From Chitinophagaceae bacterium (GTDB lineage: Bacteria > Bacteroidota > Bacteroidia > Chitinophagales > Chitinophagaceae), in contig JADKJX010000001.1 of NCBI GenBank assembly GCA_016720775.1, forward strand, positions 1,224,501-1,288,500: DNA of 64,000 bases, in the 5' to 3' direction. This document shows, piece by piece, positions 8,835 to 18,027 of the stretch. Each line of letters begins with the position of its first letter. Position 1 is the first letter of the stretch. The translations under genes and the position numbers were made by a program. The notes under the pieces are model-generated. The model had not been told where the DNA came from. It ran no database searches and worked only from the letters and a program-made list of their open reading frames with translations.

Positions 8835-10157
8835 ATGTCAGAAGCTGCTCATTGTGAAAAGCCCAGGCTGAGTTTATCCCAGATAATAAATATGAGTGTT
8901 GGTTTTTTTGGTATCCAGTTTGGCTGGGATCTTCAGCGTGCCAACATGGGCCCAATCTATGAACACCTTCACGCCAATGCAGACGAGATCCCGTTGCTTT
9001 TTTTAGCAGCTCCTTTAACAGGGTTACTGGTGCAACCGATCATAGGGTATATGAGTGACCGGACATGGCATCCGAAGTTTGGAAGAAGACGGCCTTATTT
9101 TTTAGTAGGTGCAATACTGAGTACAATAGCCCTTGTCTTTATGCCGCATAGCAGCGCACTCTGGATGGCAGCGGGATTACTCTGGGTGATGGATGTATTT
9201 GGTAATGTTGCCATGGAGCCCTTCCGGGCATTTGTGGCTGATAAATTAAATGAGGACCAGCGCACGCAGGGATTTGTAATGCAAAGCCTGATGATTGGAT
9301 TGGGTGGAAGTATTGCTTCTGCACTTCCATGGATGATGACCAACTGGATGCACTTCAGTAACACAGCTGCTAGCGGCATCATACCGGATAATGTGAAATG
9401 GAGTTTTTATATCGGTGCCTTCTTTTTTACTGCTGCTGTTTTATACACGGTATTTACTTCAAAAGAATATCCCCCGCCTGATCTTGGATTTAAAGACAAG
9501 GTGAAGGAATCGAACAAGGGATTTGGAGGCGGTGTTAAAGAGATCCTTGAAGCCATCACACACATGCCGAAGCGAATGAAGATTTTATCACTGGTTCAGT
9601 TTTTTACCTGGCCGGGATTATTCCTTATGTGGTTTTTTTACAATGCCGCTGTAGCAAGAAATATATTTCATGCCAGCAGTGAGACCGATCCTTTATACGG
9701 GCAGGGAACAAATTTTGGAGGACTTACTTTGGCTTTTTATAATGTAGTTACATTTTTATTTGCCTTTGTATTACCCGGCATTGCAAAAAAACTTGGCCGA
9801 AAGCTCACACACAGTATTTGTTTGTTATGTGGCGCAGTTGGGTTAATAAGTGTTGCATTTGTTGAGAATAAATATATGCTCTATGGTTGCATGACGGGGG
9901 TGGGTATTGCCTGGGCAAGTATCCTCTCAATGCCCTATGCGATGTTAAGTGGTGTTTTACCCGAGAATAAAATAGGCGTCTACATGGGTATCTTCAATTT
10001 CTTTATTGTACTTCCTGAAATTATTGCTTCGTTGGGCTTTGGATGGATAATGAAAAATGTACTAAACAACGACCGCCTGGCAGCCGTTCAGATAGGCGGG
10101 GTACTAATGGCTCTTGCAGCCGTGATCTGTTATTTTTTAATAAAAGAAAAAGATTAA
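8835..10157 (+). CDS. MFS sugar transporter (probable maltose/maltodextrin uptake)
   Basis: 440-residue inner-membrane protein with about 12 hydrophobic helices. The loop between helices 2 and 3 reads GYMSDRTWHPKFGRRRPYF, which matches the sugar-porter branch related to GPH and SLC45 carriers (D-R-x6-GRRRP). Flanking GH13 genes point to maltose or short maltodextrins as substrate and proton symport as mechanism (inference from context). It lies 4 bp before the periplasmic GH13, so the two are almost certainly co-transcribed, under the palindrome at 8790-8806. Confidence 0.85.
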   Translation: MSEAAHCEKPRLSLSQIINMSVGFFGIQFGWDLQRANMGPIYEHLHANADEIPLLFLAAPLTGLLVQPIIGYMSDRTWHPKFGRRRPYFLVGAILSTIALVFMPHSSALWMAAGLLWVMDVFGNVAMEPFRAFVADKLNEDQRTQGFVMQSLMIGLGGSIASALPWMMTNWMHFSNTAASGIIPDNVKWSFYIGAFFFTAAVLYTVFTSKEYPPPDLGFKDKVKESNKGFGGGVKEILEAITHMPKRMKILSLVQFFTWPGLFLMWFFYNAAVARNIFHASSETDPLYGQGTNFGGLTLAFYNVVTFLFAFVLPGIAKKLGRKLTHSICLLCGAVGLISVAFVENKYMLYGCMTGVGIAWASILSMPYAMLSGVLPENKIGVYMGIFNFFIVLPEIIASLGFGWIMKNVLNNDRLAAVQIGGVLMALAAVICYFLIKEKD

Positions 10158-10161
10158 TACA

Positions 10162-12015
10162 ATGAAAAGATTCTTGCTGTTTTTAGTTTTTCTGCTTTCT
10201 TTTTTTAATAATTGTTTTTCACAGGAAGGATACAAATGCTACCCCACCAACTGGTGGGTGGGCATGAAGTGGAATAAGGTTCAGGTAATGATCCACGGTG
10301 ATGCCATTGCAAATGCAGCAGGGGGATTCACCATTAACTATCCCGGGGTAAAACTTGAGAAAGTAAATAAAGTGGAGAATGTTAACTATGTTTTTCTCGA
10401 TCTGAATATTGCTGCTACTGCAAAGCCGGGTATTCTAAAAATAAAAGTGAATAAGGCTGCTTCTTCATTTGATATTTCTTTTGCGTTAAAAGCAAGGCGT
10501 AATGGAAACGGAAAAAATTACGCACAGGGTGTTACGTCCAAAGATTTTATGTACCTCATCCTGCCTGACCGTTTTAGCAACGGTGATGAAAGTAACGACC
10601 GGGTGCCTGGTATGAAAGACCAGTCATTGCGAAGAGATACGGTGTATAATCGTCATGGCGGCGACCTGGTGGGGATACAGAATCACCTCGATTATCTGCA
10701 ATCACTTGGCGTTACTGCATTATGGCTGAACCCGGTTTTGGAAAATGATATGCCCGAAAGAACCGAACATGGCTATGCATTTACCGATCATTATAAAATT
10801 GATCCACGTCTTGGGGGAGAAAAAGCTTACCAGGACTTAATTGATGCTGTACATGCAAAGGGAATGAAGATCATCCAGGATGCGGTGTATAACCATGTAG
10901 GCTTGTATCATTTTACAGTACAGGACATGCCCATGAAAGACTGGCTGCATCAATGGCCTGCTTACACCAATACCAATTTTAAAGATCAAACCTTGTTTGA
11001 TCCCTATGGAAGTACCCTTGAAAAAAAGATCATGGCAGATGGCTGGTTCACCAAACAAATGCCCGATCTGAATCAATACAATCCGTATGTAGCAAATTTT
11101 TTAATTCAACATGCACTGTGGACGGTTGAGGAATTTGGCATTGACGGATGGCGTATTGATACCTATGCGTACAACGATCTTGCGTTTATGAACCGCTGCA
11201 ATAAGGCATTAGTGGATGAATATCCCAACATAACCATGTTTGGTGAAACCTGGGTACATGGGGTTCCAAATCAATCTTACCTGGTTCAGAATAACTACAC
11301 CATTCCTTTTAAAAGCAATTTGCAGGCGTCTACAGATTTTCAAACGCTTTGGGCCATCATGGATGCAATGACGAAAGACTTTGGATGGGATGACGGCGTA
11401 AATAAATTATATACTACCCTTGCACAGGATTTTGTTTATAAAGACCCCACCCGGCAGGTTGTATTTCTGGATAATCACGATATGGCCAGGTTTTTTTCAG
11501 TTGTAAATGAGGATGTAAATAAATACAAATCGGCATTGACATGGCTGCTTACCTGCAGGGGCATTCCGCAAATGTATTATGGAGATGAATTCGCCACCAC
11601 CGGCACTACCAGTCCAAACGACGGGTATGTTCGCCTGGACTTTCCCGGCGGCTGGCCGGGTGATAAAGCAAATAAATTTTCCATCGCAGGCCGCACACAA
11701 AAGGACCAGGAGATATTTCAGCACTTAGCCACACTGGCCAATTACAGGAAGACCTCAGGTGCGTTAACTACGGGCAGGTTCATGCAATTTACTCCCCAGG
11801 ACGGCGTGTATGTTTATTTCCGTTACAATGCCGGTCAAACCGTAATGGTGATCATGAATACGGCGAAAGAAAAAAGAAGTATCCGCCTGAAGAGATTTGA
11901 GGAAAGAACCACCGGCTTTTCTAGAATGAAAAATATTTTTTCGGGCGATATTACCGGGCTGCAGGATATTGACCTCGATACCTATGAAAGCAGGGTTTAC
12001 GAATTGTTGAAATAA
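10162..12015 (+). CDS. periplasmic GH13 alpha-glucanase (neopullulanase/cyclomaltodextrinase-like)
   Basis: 617 residues with a cleavable signal peptide (about 1-21, ending CFSQ). An N-terminal beta-sandwich (about 22-115) of the cyclomaltodextrinase type precedes the barrel, which starts with the motif YLILPDRFSNGD. Region motifs are DAVYNHVG, GWRIDT with Asp333, GETW with Glu362 and DNHDM with Asp440, giving a complete triad. Architecture and context match SusA-like neopullulanases that cut imported maltooligosaccharides in the periplasm. A C-terminal beta domain runs to residue 617. The start is 4 bp after the MFS gene. Confidence 0.9.
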   Translation: MKRFLLFLVFLLSFFNNCFSQEGYKCYPTNWWVGMKWNKVQVMIHGDAIANAAGGFTINYPGVKLEKVNKVENVNYVFLDLNIAATAKPGILKIKVNKAASSFDISFALKARRNGNGKNYAQGVTSKDFMYLILPDRFSNGDESNDRVPGMKDQSLRRDTVYNRHGGDLVGIQNHLDYLQSLGVTALWLNPVLENDMPERTEHGYAFTDHYKIDPRLGGEKAYQDLIDAVHAKGMKIIQDAVYNHVGLYHFTVQDMPMKDWLHQWPAYTNTNFKDQTLFDPYGSTLEKKIMADGWFTKQMPDLNQYNPYVANFLIQHALWTVEEFGIDGWRIDTYAYNDLAFMNRCNKALVDEYPNITMFGETWVHGVPNQSYLVQNNYTIPFKSNLQASTDFQTLWAIMDAMTKDFGWDDGVNKLYTTLAQDFVYKDPTRQVVFLDNHDMARFFSVVNEDVNKYKSALTWLLTCRGIPQMYYGDEFATTGTTSPNDGYVRLDFPGGWPGDKANKFSIAGRTQKDQEIFQHLATLANYRKTSGALTTGRFMQFTPQDGVYVYFRYNAGQTVMVIMNTAKEKRSIRLKRFEERTTGFSRMKNIFSGDITGLQDIDLDTYESRVYELLK

Positions 12016-12062
12016 CCGGTACCCGGTCTCTCACAAGGATATTTTTTGCAGAAACCAAATAA

Positions 12063-12079
12063 TGTGTTTATTTTACACA
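12063..12079 (+). promoter_or_regulatory. candidate operator, TGTGTA-N5-TACACA type (site 2)
   Basis: TGTGTTTATTTTACACA, a 17-bp imperfect palindrome with one mismatch in the left arm. It lies 16 bp before the large amylase ATG and 15 bp after a TATTTTTTG stretch resembling a -7 box. Confidence 0.55.
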
Positions 12080-12095
12080 TTAAATCGCTTGCTGT

Positions 12096-15000
12096 ATGAG
12101 GAAGTTCCTCCTTTGGATGGTATTATTTTGTGCCGGATTGAACCTGAATGCCCAACGCGTTCATATAGGTTTGATCACAAGTTCAAGTACCAGCCCTAAT
12201 GACTGGCGCTATGTAAAATTCACTTGGGGAACACCTGATCCGGCTGCTCATGCAACTCCGCTGGGGAGTAATAAATATCAATATACAATTCCCGATATCC
12301 GTAGTTTTTTTGCCGTACCTGCAGGAGAGACCATTAAGAAGGTCTGCGTCATTTTCAGGAATGCCACGGGAAGTTTAAAGCAGGTGAATTCTGATGTGAG
12401 TGATATGTATATTCCTGTTTATGCAAATTCAGAATATGCAGTTCGTATAAACCTTCCTCCTTTTGAACCAAGGTATATACCCTGGATAGAACCAATCAAC
12501 GTAAGTGTTGGCAGCAATATAAGTATCACCGGTGTTTCATCTGCCAATGCAAACCTTACATTGAAACTGGATGGTACGACGATCAACACAGCATCCAATG
12601 CCATTACAATATCAGCAAATCCAACGATCAACTCTGCCTGTTCTCACCAGGTCATGCTGGAAGGAAATAATGGTTCTGTGACCGTGAAGGATTCATTCAG
12701 TTTTTATATTTCTCCTTCCAATACCATTGCCGCATTGCCGGCGGGTGTACAAGAAGGGATCAACTATGCGGCCAATAATACATCCGTTACCCTGGTTCTG
12801 TATGCACCCAATAAAACCAATGTGATCGTTACGGGAGATTTTAATAATTGGTCCCTAGACTGTAATTACCAGATGAAAAAAACGCCCGATGGAAATTATT
12901 ACTGGACAACGATCAACGGGCTTACACCCGGAACTGAATATGCTTACCAGTACCTGGTTGATAATTCCATAAAGATCGCCGACCCCTATACACAAAAAGT
13001 ATTGGATCCCGACAATGATCCCTTTATTGATAATGTTACTTATCCTAACCTGAAACCCTATCCAACAGGTTTAACCACGGGTATTGTAAGTATCCTGCAA
13101 ACAGCTGAGCCGCCATATAACTGGCAGTCGGCCAACTTTACCCGGCCGGATAAAAAAAACCTGATGATCTATGAATTACTGATCCGTGATTTTACGGCAC
13201 AACATAGCTATCAATCACTCATAGACTCTTTACAATACCTGAAGAATATAGGTATCAATGCTATTGAACTCATGCCCATCAATGAATTTGACGGCAATGA
13301 GAGCTGGGGGTATAACCCTTCTTTTTATTTTGCACCGGATAAATACTATGGAACAAAAAATAAATTAAAAGAGTTTGTTGATAAATGCCACCTTAACGGT
13401 ATTGCTGTTATTCTTGATGTGGTTTACAATCATTGTACGGGTAATGCACCGGAAGCGAAACTTTATTGGGATGCAGTGAACAACCGCCCGGCTGCCAATA
13501 ATCCCTGGTTGAATACGGTGGCGCCGCATCCATACAGTGTGTTCAATGATTTCAATCATACCTCAACCGCTACACAATATTTAGTGCTGCGTTCATTGGA
13601 TCATTGGCTCACCGAATACAAAGTGGATGGGTATCGTTTTGATCTTGCCAAAGGATTTACGCAAACACAAACCAATACCACTACCGTGGAGTTATATGAT
13701 CCTGCCAGGGTGGCCAATCTGAAAAGGTATTATGATGGTACGGTTCCCAATCACCCGGGTATTTATATGATACTTGAATTTTTAGGAACATTGCCCTGCC
13801 AGGAAGAACAGGAATATGCTGCTTATGGGTTCATGCTCTGGGGCAATAACAATGCAGTATATAATCAGTGTACCATGGGATACACATCCAACTCAGATAT
13901 ATCTCCCATCGTTTACAGTGATCCTAAAAAAGCATTTAACAACCCCGCCGAAGTGGGTTATATGGAAAGCCATGATGAAGAAAGGACCATGTATAAGAAC
14001 CTGACTTTTGGAAATTCTTCAGGAAGCTATAATGTAAAAACACTGTCAACGGCTTTGGCCAGAGAAGAAGCGGCTGCCACCGTATTCTTCACCGTACCCG
14101 GTCCCAAGATGATCTGGCAATTTGAAGAAAGGGGATATGATATCCCATTGAATTTCGGAGGTTCAAATGTTGCCAATAAACCTCCGCACTGGGAATACAT
14201 GCTTGATCCCAACCGCAAACATTTGTATGATGCTTACAGCAGCATCGTGCAACTGAGGTTAAATAACCCTGCCGTTTTTAACAACAGCACATTCACCTAT
14301 GATTTTTATAATAATGGGGGCCTCGTTAAATTATTCCAGATCGCTGATCCCAATTCCGGTGGAATAAAAGTTACCGTGGTAGCCAATCTTGATGTTGTAT
14401 CACAAACCAAAGCGGTCACCTTTCAATCAACCGGTGACTGGACCAATTATATCAGCAATGGAACAGGCACTGGAATAAACGGTGCAACCGGTTCAAATTT
14501 TAATCTCACTGCAACTGCCCAAACGATCAGCCTCCAGCCGGGAGAGTACCATATTTATGTGAGTGTTCCAGCCTGTGTAACATCGGCACCAACAGCAGTG
14601 ACACCTGTCAATTATTGCCAGAATGCCGTGGCGGTTCCTTTGCAGGCCACGGGTGTTAATTTACTTTGGTATACAACCGCTACCGGTGGTACCGGTAGCC
14701 CAACTGCTCCAACACCATCAACAGTTTTGATTGGCAGCACAACTTATTATGTGAGCCAGACCATTGGTTGTGAAAGTCCACGGTTCCCGATAGTAGTTAA
14801 TGTAACTGCAACCACACCTGCACCAACCGTTACCAGCCCCGTTAACTATTGCCAGAATGCGGCGGCAGTTCCGCTTACAGCCACCGGCACAAACTTATTG
14901 TGGTATACCACGGCAACTGGCGGAACAGGAAGTACCACGGCGCCAACACCTTTAACTACCCTTGTTGGTATTACAACATATTATGTATCGCAAACACAGA

Positions 15001-17033
15001 GTTGTGGAGAGGGGCCACGTGCAGCAATTGTTGTAAATATTATTGCAACCCCGTTGGCGCCTGCTGTAACCAGTCCTGTTACTTATTGTCAGACTGCAGT
15101 TGCAGTTCCACTCACGGCAACCGGCACCGGTTTATTATGGTATGCAGCAGCAACCGGAGGAACAGGTAGTACCACAGCACCAACCCCTTCAACAACTGTT
15201 GTTGGCAGTACTATTTATTATGTAAGCCAAACGGTTGGTACCTGCGAAAGTCCACGTGCAGCGATAACTGTTATTATAAATGCAATACCCGGTTTGCCTG
15301 CCGTAGTTAGTCCTGTTAGCTATTGCCAGAATGCAGTTGCTGTTCCTCTCACGGCAACCGGTACCAATTTACTTTGGTATACTGTTGCTACAGGCGGTAC
15401 AGGAAGCGCAACCGCACCAACACCATCAACAGCCATGACCGGCAGCACTATCTATTATGTAAGCCAAACGGTTAATACCTGTGAGAGCCAGAGAGCATCA
15501 ATAACAGTTATAATTACAGCCACTACACCTGCACCAACCGTAACCAGTCCGGTTAACTATTGCCAGAATGCGGTAGCAACTGCGCTAACTGCAACAGGCA
15601 CCAGCTTATTATGGTACACCGCCGCAACGGGCGGAACAGGCAGTGCAACGGCTCCGGTGCCATCCACTGCGATAGTGGGGAGCACAACATACTATGTAAG
15701 TCAAACACAGAGTTGTGGCGAAGGTCCAAGGGCTGCCATCGTTGTAAATGTATCTGCGTTACCTGGGGCACCCGTTGTTACCAGCCCGGTTACTTACTGT
15801 CAGAACTCAACAGCAGTTCCACTCACCGCAACAGGAAGCAACCTGCTTTGGTATACTGTTGCAACCGGCGGCACCGGGAGCACAACCGCACCAATACCAT
15901 CAACAAATACTGCCGGAAGCACTACTTATTATGTAAGTCAAAAAACAAATAATTGCGAAGGCCCGAGAGCTGCTATTGTCGTAAATGTAATTGCATCACC
16001 TCTTGCACCTGCAGTAACCAGCCCGGTTAGCTATTGCCAGAATGCAGTTGCAATTCCTTTAACTGCAACGGGTAATGGCTTACTATGGTATACTGTTGCT
16101 ACAGGAGGTACAGGAAATACAACAGCCCCAACGCCCTCTACAACATCAGCCGGAAGTACCTCATACTATGTAACGCAAACCATTAATAGTTGCGAAAGTC
16201 CCAGGGCTGTTATTATAGTGAACGTTAGTTCTCTTGCTGCTGCTCCTGTTGTTACAAGCCCGGTTAACTATTGTCAGAATGCAACAGCTGTACAGCTAAC
16301 TGCAACAGGCAGCAACTTATTATGGTATACAACTGCAACGGGTGGTACAGGCACTGCTGCGGCTCCAACACCTTCTACCTCAACAGCCGGAAATACTGCC
16401 TTTTATGTGAGCCAGTCTAACAGTTGTGGTGAAGGACCAAGGGCTGTTATCAATGTGATCGTAAATGCCACGCCTGCTGCACCGGCAGGATTGAATGTAA
16501 CGGGACTGACCAGTAATTCAGTGGTGCTTAACTGGACAAACTTGCCCGGCATATATTATTCAGTTGATTATAAAGCATCCATTTCAGGAACATGGATCAA
16601 TGTGGCAACAAATATTACAACAGGTTCTGTACCCATACCGGGTCTCACCGCCTCAACTGCTTATGACTGGCGTGTAACGGCAAACTGTTCGGCGGTGGTT
16701 ATTAATAATTATTCTGTTGCGCAGTTTACCACCAGTTCACACAACAGCCTGATCACCCATGTTAAAAACGGGTATGGCCTTAAAATATCACCCAACCCGG
16801 TAAGCAACAGTGGAGCGATCGTTGATTTTATGGTATACAATTATGGTCCTGTAACTATTACCCTGCTTAATTCATCCGGGCAAAGACTACAGGTTTTATA
16901 TAATACTTATCATTTCAAGGGACAATACCAGTTCACACTGACAAATGAATTAAATACATTGCCCAAGGGCAACTATTTCCTGAGGTTGGACCAGTTTGGG
17001 AAGGGCTATTTCACCCAATTCATTAAACAATAA
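12096..17033 (+). CDS. T9SS-secreted multidomain GH13 alpha-glucanase with eight Ig-like repeats
   Basis: 1645 residues. A signal peptide (1-19) is followed by a beta domain to about 205, then a CBM48-like domain at about 215-310 (VIVTGDFNNW). The GH13 barrel at about 355-720 has ELMPINEF, DVVYNHC, YRFDLA with Asp516, ILEF with Glu561 and ESHDEE with Asp627, so the triad is present. The WGYNP...YYGT segment resembles pullulanase/branching-type GH13 members. Residues 832-1462 are eight tandem Ig-like repeats of about 79 residues, followed by a fibronectin III domain (about 1463-1550) and a type-A T9SS sorting domain at the end. It is therefore exported through the outer membrane and held at or released from the surface. 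It probably starts polysaccharide attack; alpha- versus mixed-linkage specificity is not decided by the sequence. Confidence 0.9.
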   Translation: MRKFLLWMVLFCAGLNLNAQRVHIGLITSSSTSPNDWRYVKFTWGTPDPAAHATPLGSNKYQYTIPDIRSFFAVPAGETIKKVCVIFRNATGSLKQVNSDVSDMYIPVYANSEYAVRINLPPFEPRYIPWIEPINVSVGSNISITGVSSANANLTLKLDGTTINTASNAITISANPTINSACSHQVMLEGNNGSVTVKDSFSFYISPSNTIAALPAGVQEGINYAANNTSVTLVLYAPNKTNVIVTGDFNNWSLDCNYQMKKTPDGNYYWTTINGLTPGTEYAYQYLVDNSIKIADPYTQKVLDPDNDPFIDNVTYPNLKPYPTGLTTGIVSILQTAEPPYNWQSANFTRPDKKNLMIYELLIRDFTAQHSYQSLIDSLQYLKNIGINAIELMPINEFDGNESWGYNPSFYFAPDKYYGTKNKLKEFVDKCHLNGIAVILDVVYNHCTGNAPEAKLYWDAVNNRPAANNPWLNTVAPHPYSVFNDFNHTSTATQYLVLRSLDHWLTEYKVDGYRFDLAKGFTQTQTNTTTVELYDPARVANLKRYYDGTVPNHPGIYMILEFLGTLPCQEEQEYAAYGFMLWGNNNAVYNQCTMGYTSNSDISPIVYSDPKKAFNNPAEVGYMESHDEERTMYKNLTFGNSSGSYNVKTLSTALAREEAAATVFFTVPGPKMIWQFEERGYDIPLNFGGSNVANKPPHWEYMLDPNRKHLYDAYSSIVQLRLNNPAVFNNSTFTYDFYNNGGLVKLFQIADPNSGGIKVTVVANLDVVSQTKAVTFQSTGDWTNYISNGTGTGINGATGSNFNLTATAQTISLQPGEYHIYVSVPACVTSAPTAVTPVNYCQNAVAVPLQATGVNLLWYTTATGGTGSPTAPTPSTVLIGSTTYYVSQTIGCESPRFPIVVNVTATTPAPTVTSPVNYCQNAAAVPLTATGTNLLWYTTATGGTGSTTAPTPLTTLVGITTYYVSQTQSCGEGPRAAIVVNIIATPLAPAVTSPVTYCQTAVAVPLTATGTGLLWYAAATGGTGSTTAPTPSTTVVGSTIYYVSQTVGTCESPRAAITVIINAIPGLPAVVSPVSYCQNAVAVPLTATGTNLLWYTVATGGTGSATAPTPSTAMTGSTIYYVSQTVNTCESQRASITVIITATTPAPTVTSPVNYCQNAVATALTATGTSLLWYTAATGGTGSATAPVPSTAIVGSTTYYVSQTQSCGEGPRAAIVVNVSALPGAPVVTSPVTYCQNSTAVPLTATGSNLLWYTVATGGTGSTTAPIPSTNTAGSTTYYVSQKTNNCEGPRAAIVVNVIASPLAPAVTSPVSYCQNAVAIPLTATGNGLLWYTVATGGTGNTTAPTPSTTSAGSTSYYVTQTINSCESPRAVIIVNVSSLAAAPVVTSPVNYCQNATAVQLTATGSNLLWYTTATGGTGTAAAPTPSTSTAGNTAFYVSQSNSCGEGPRAVINVIVNATPAAPAGLNVTGLTSNSVVLNWTNLPGIYYSVDYKASISGTWINVATNITTGSVPIPGLTASTAYDWRVTANCSAVVINNYSVAQFTTSSHNSLITHVKNGYGLKISPNPVSNSGAIVDFMVYNYGPVTITLLNSSGQRLQVLYNTYHFKGQYQFTLTNELNTLPKGNYFLRLDQFGKGYFTQFIKQ
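14589..16481 (+). repeat. eight tandem ~237-bp repeats coding Ig-like domains
   Basis: Eight in-frame units average 236.6 bp (about 79 residues) within the large amylase gene. Each reads roughly SPVxYCQNAxAVPLTATG, then LLWYTxATGGTG, APTPST, a YYVSQ strand and a C-E-x-PRA end. One cysteine near each end of the unit could form a disulphide. Codons differ between units, so the repeat is clearer in protein than in DNA. Confidence 0.92.
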
Positions 17034-17064
17034 ATTCTCTTTAACCTAATAAATAATTCAGCAA

Positions 17065-17804
17065 ATGGCAACTGTAGCAAATGGCAAACAAGTAAAAAGC
17101 ATAAAAAGCCTGCAGGCGATACAAACAGAGGTACAGAGCAGTAATCGCATCGCCTTATCTGTTGATTGCGTGATCTTTGGATTTGATGAAAATAAGCTCA
17201 AAGTTTTGCTGATAAGAAGCGACCTGAAAAAATACCAGAGCAGGTGGTCTTTGCTGGGAGACCTGGTGGGGGCCAAAGAAGATCTTCATGATGCCGCCTA
17301 CCGTATTCTGAAAGAACGTACAGGCCTGGATGATGTTTACCTTGAGCAGGTACATACATTTGGTTCCGTAAGCAGGCACCCTGCAGGGCGGGTGGTTACG
17401 GTAGCCTATTGTTCGTTGATAAATGTACAACACCACAAATTGAAAATACTGGATAATGAATTGCACTGGCACGATGTGAATGGTGTATCAGACCTGGCTT
17501 TCGACCACCAGGAAATATTTGAAGCCTGCTACAGGTGGTTACAAAAAGGATACAGGAACACCCCCTTGGTTTCAACCTGTTGCCAAAGAAGTTTTCTTTG
17601 CGGGACCTTCAGAACCTGTATGAAGCCATATTGAACACCAAAATGGACAGGCGTAATTTCCGGAAAAAATTCTTTGCCATGGATTTCCTGATCGACATTG
17701 ACGAAATGGAGCAGGACGTGCCGCACAGGCCCGGTAAGCTGTATAAGTTCAACTTTGAAAAATATTCAAAGAAGAAGAAGAAATGGGTGGGTATTGACTT
17801 TTAA
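17065..17804 (+). CDS. NUDIX-domain transcriptional regulator (NrtR/AraR-like), one-base frameshift
   Basis: Two overlapping frames together make one protein of about 246 residues. Residues 1-150 are a NUDIX-like domain (LSVDCVIFGFDENKLKVLLI, then a degenerate NUDIX box around DLVGAKEDLHDAAYRILKER). The C-terminal part, in the -1 frame, reads HPLGFNLLPKKFSLRDLQ and MDRRNFRKKFF, the winged-helix segment of NrtR-type regulators. The break maps to the AAAAA run at 17543-17547: one missing A would restore the frame. The usual catalytic REUXEE glutamates are not preserved, which fits a sensor rather than an enzyme. In Bacteroides the arabinose regulator AraR is of this type, and here alpha-glucan control is the likely role (inference). 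It lies 31 bp after the amylase gene, so it may be co-transcribed with it. Confidence 0.8.
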
Positions 17805-17910
17805 TGCCCTTACCGGCCGGCCTCCGTCAGAATTCATATAATAACTGTCCAGTCAGGGTATGGAGGGTTTAAGGATTCCGGATTTTCTAAAAAAAATAAT
17901 TAACAAAAAA

Positions 17911-17939
17911 TTGGTATTAAAGAAAAAAACTTTACTTTG
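17911..17939 (+). promoter_or_regulatory. susC promoter
   Basis: TTG at 17911-17913, 19 bp, then TACTTTG at 17933-17939, close to the Bacteroidetes consensus with one base missing in the -7 box. The first operator palindrome begins inside its last two bases. Confidence 0.5.
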
Positions 17940-17954
17940 TGTAAGTTTTACACA
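17938..17954 (+). promoter_or_regulatory. candidate operator, perfect palindrome (site 3)
   Basis: TGTGTAA-GTT-TTACACA, a perfect 7-bp inverted repeat with 3-bp spacer that overlaps the susC -7 box. It is the best copy of the motif found at four places in this locus. Confidence 0.65.
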
Positions 17955-17961
17955 TTTAGAG

Positions 17962-17978
17962 TGTGTAGAATGTACACA
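17962..17978 (+). promoter_or_regulatory. candidate operator (site 4), tandem to site 3
   Basis: TGTGTA-GAATG-TACACA, the same 17-bp palindrome. Its centre is 24 bp from the centre of site 3, about two helical turns, so two bound dimers could touch. It lies 49 bp before the susC ATG. Confidence 0.65.
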
Positions 17979-18027
17979 ACAGTAAAAAACTGATTGCAAA
18001 TTTTTTTAAAAACGAAATGCTTGTTTT

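Noticed and set aside
14849..15952. Plus-strand open frames with repeated Cys/Asn/Arg-rich peptides inside the large amylase
   Set aside because: These are out-of-frame readings of the Ig-like repeat array; only the amylase frame is continuous through all eight units.
14589..16481. Regularly spaced repeats considered as a CRISPR array
   Set aside because: The period is about 237 bp, the repeats are coding and diverged, and there are no short identical repeats with unique spacers or cas genes.
17535..17560. Programmed -1 frameshift in the NUDIX regulator
   Set aside because: The A run (five A after C) is not a standard X-XXY-YYZ slippery heptamer in the incoming frame; a lost base is simpler.
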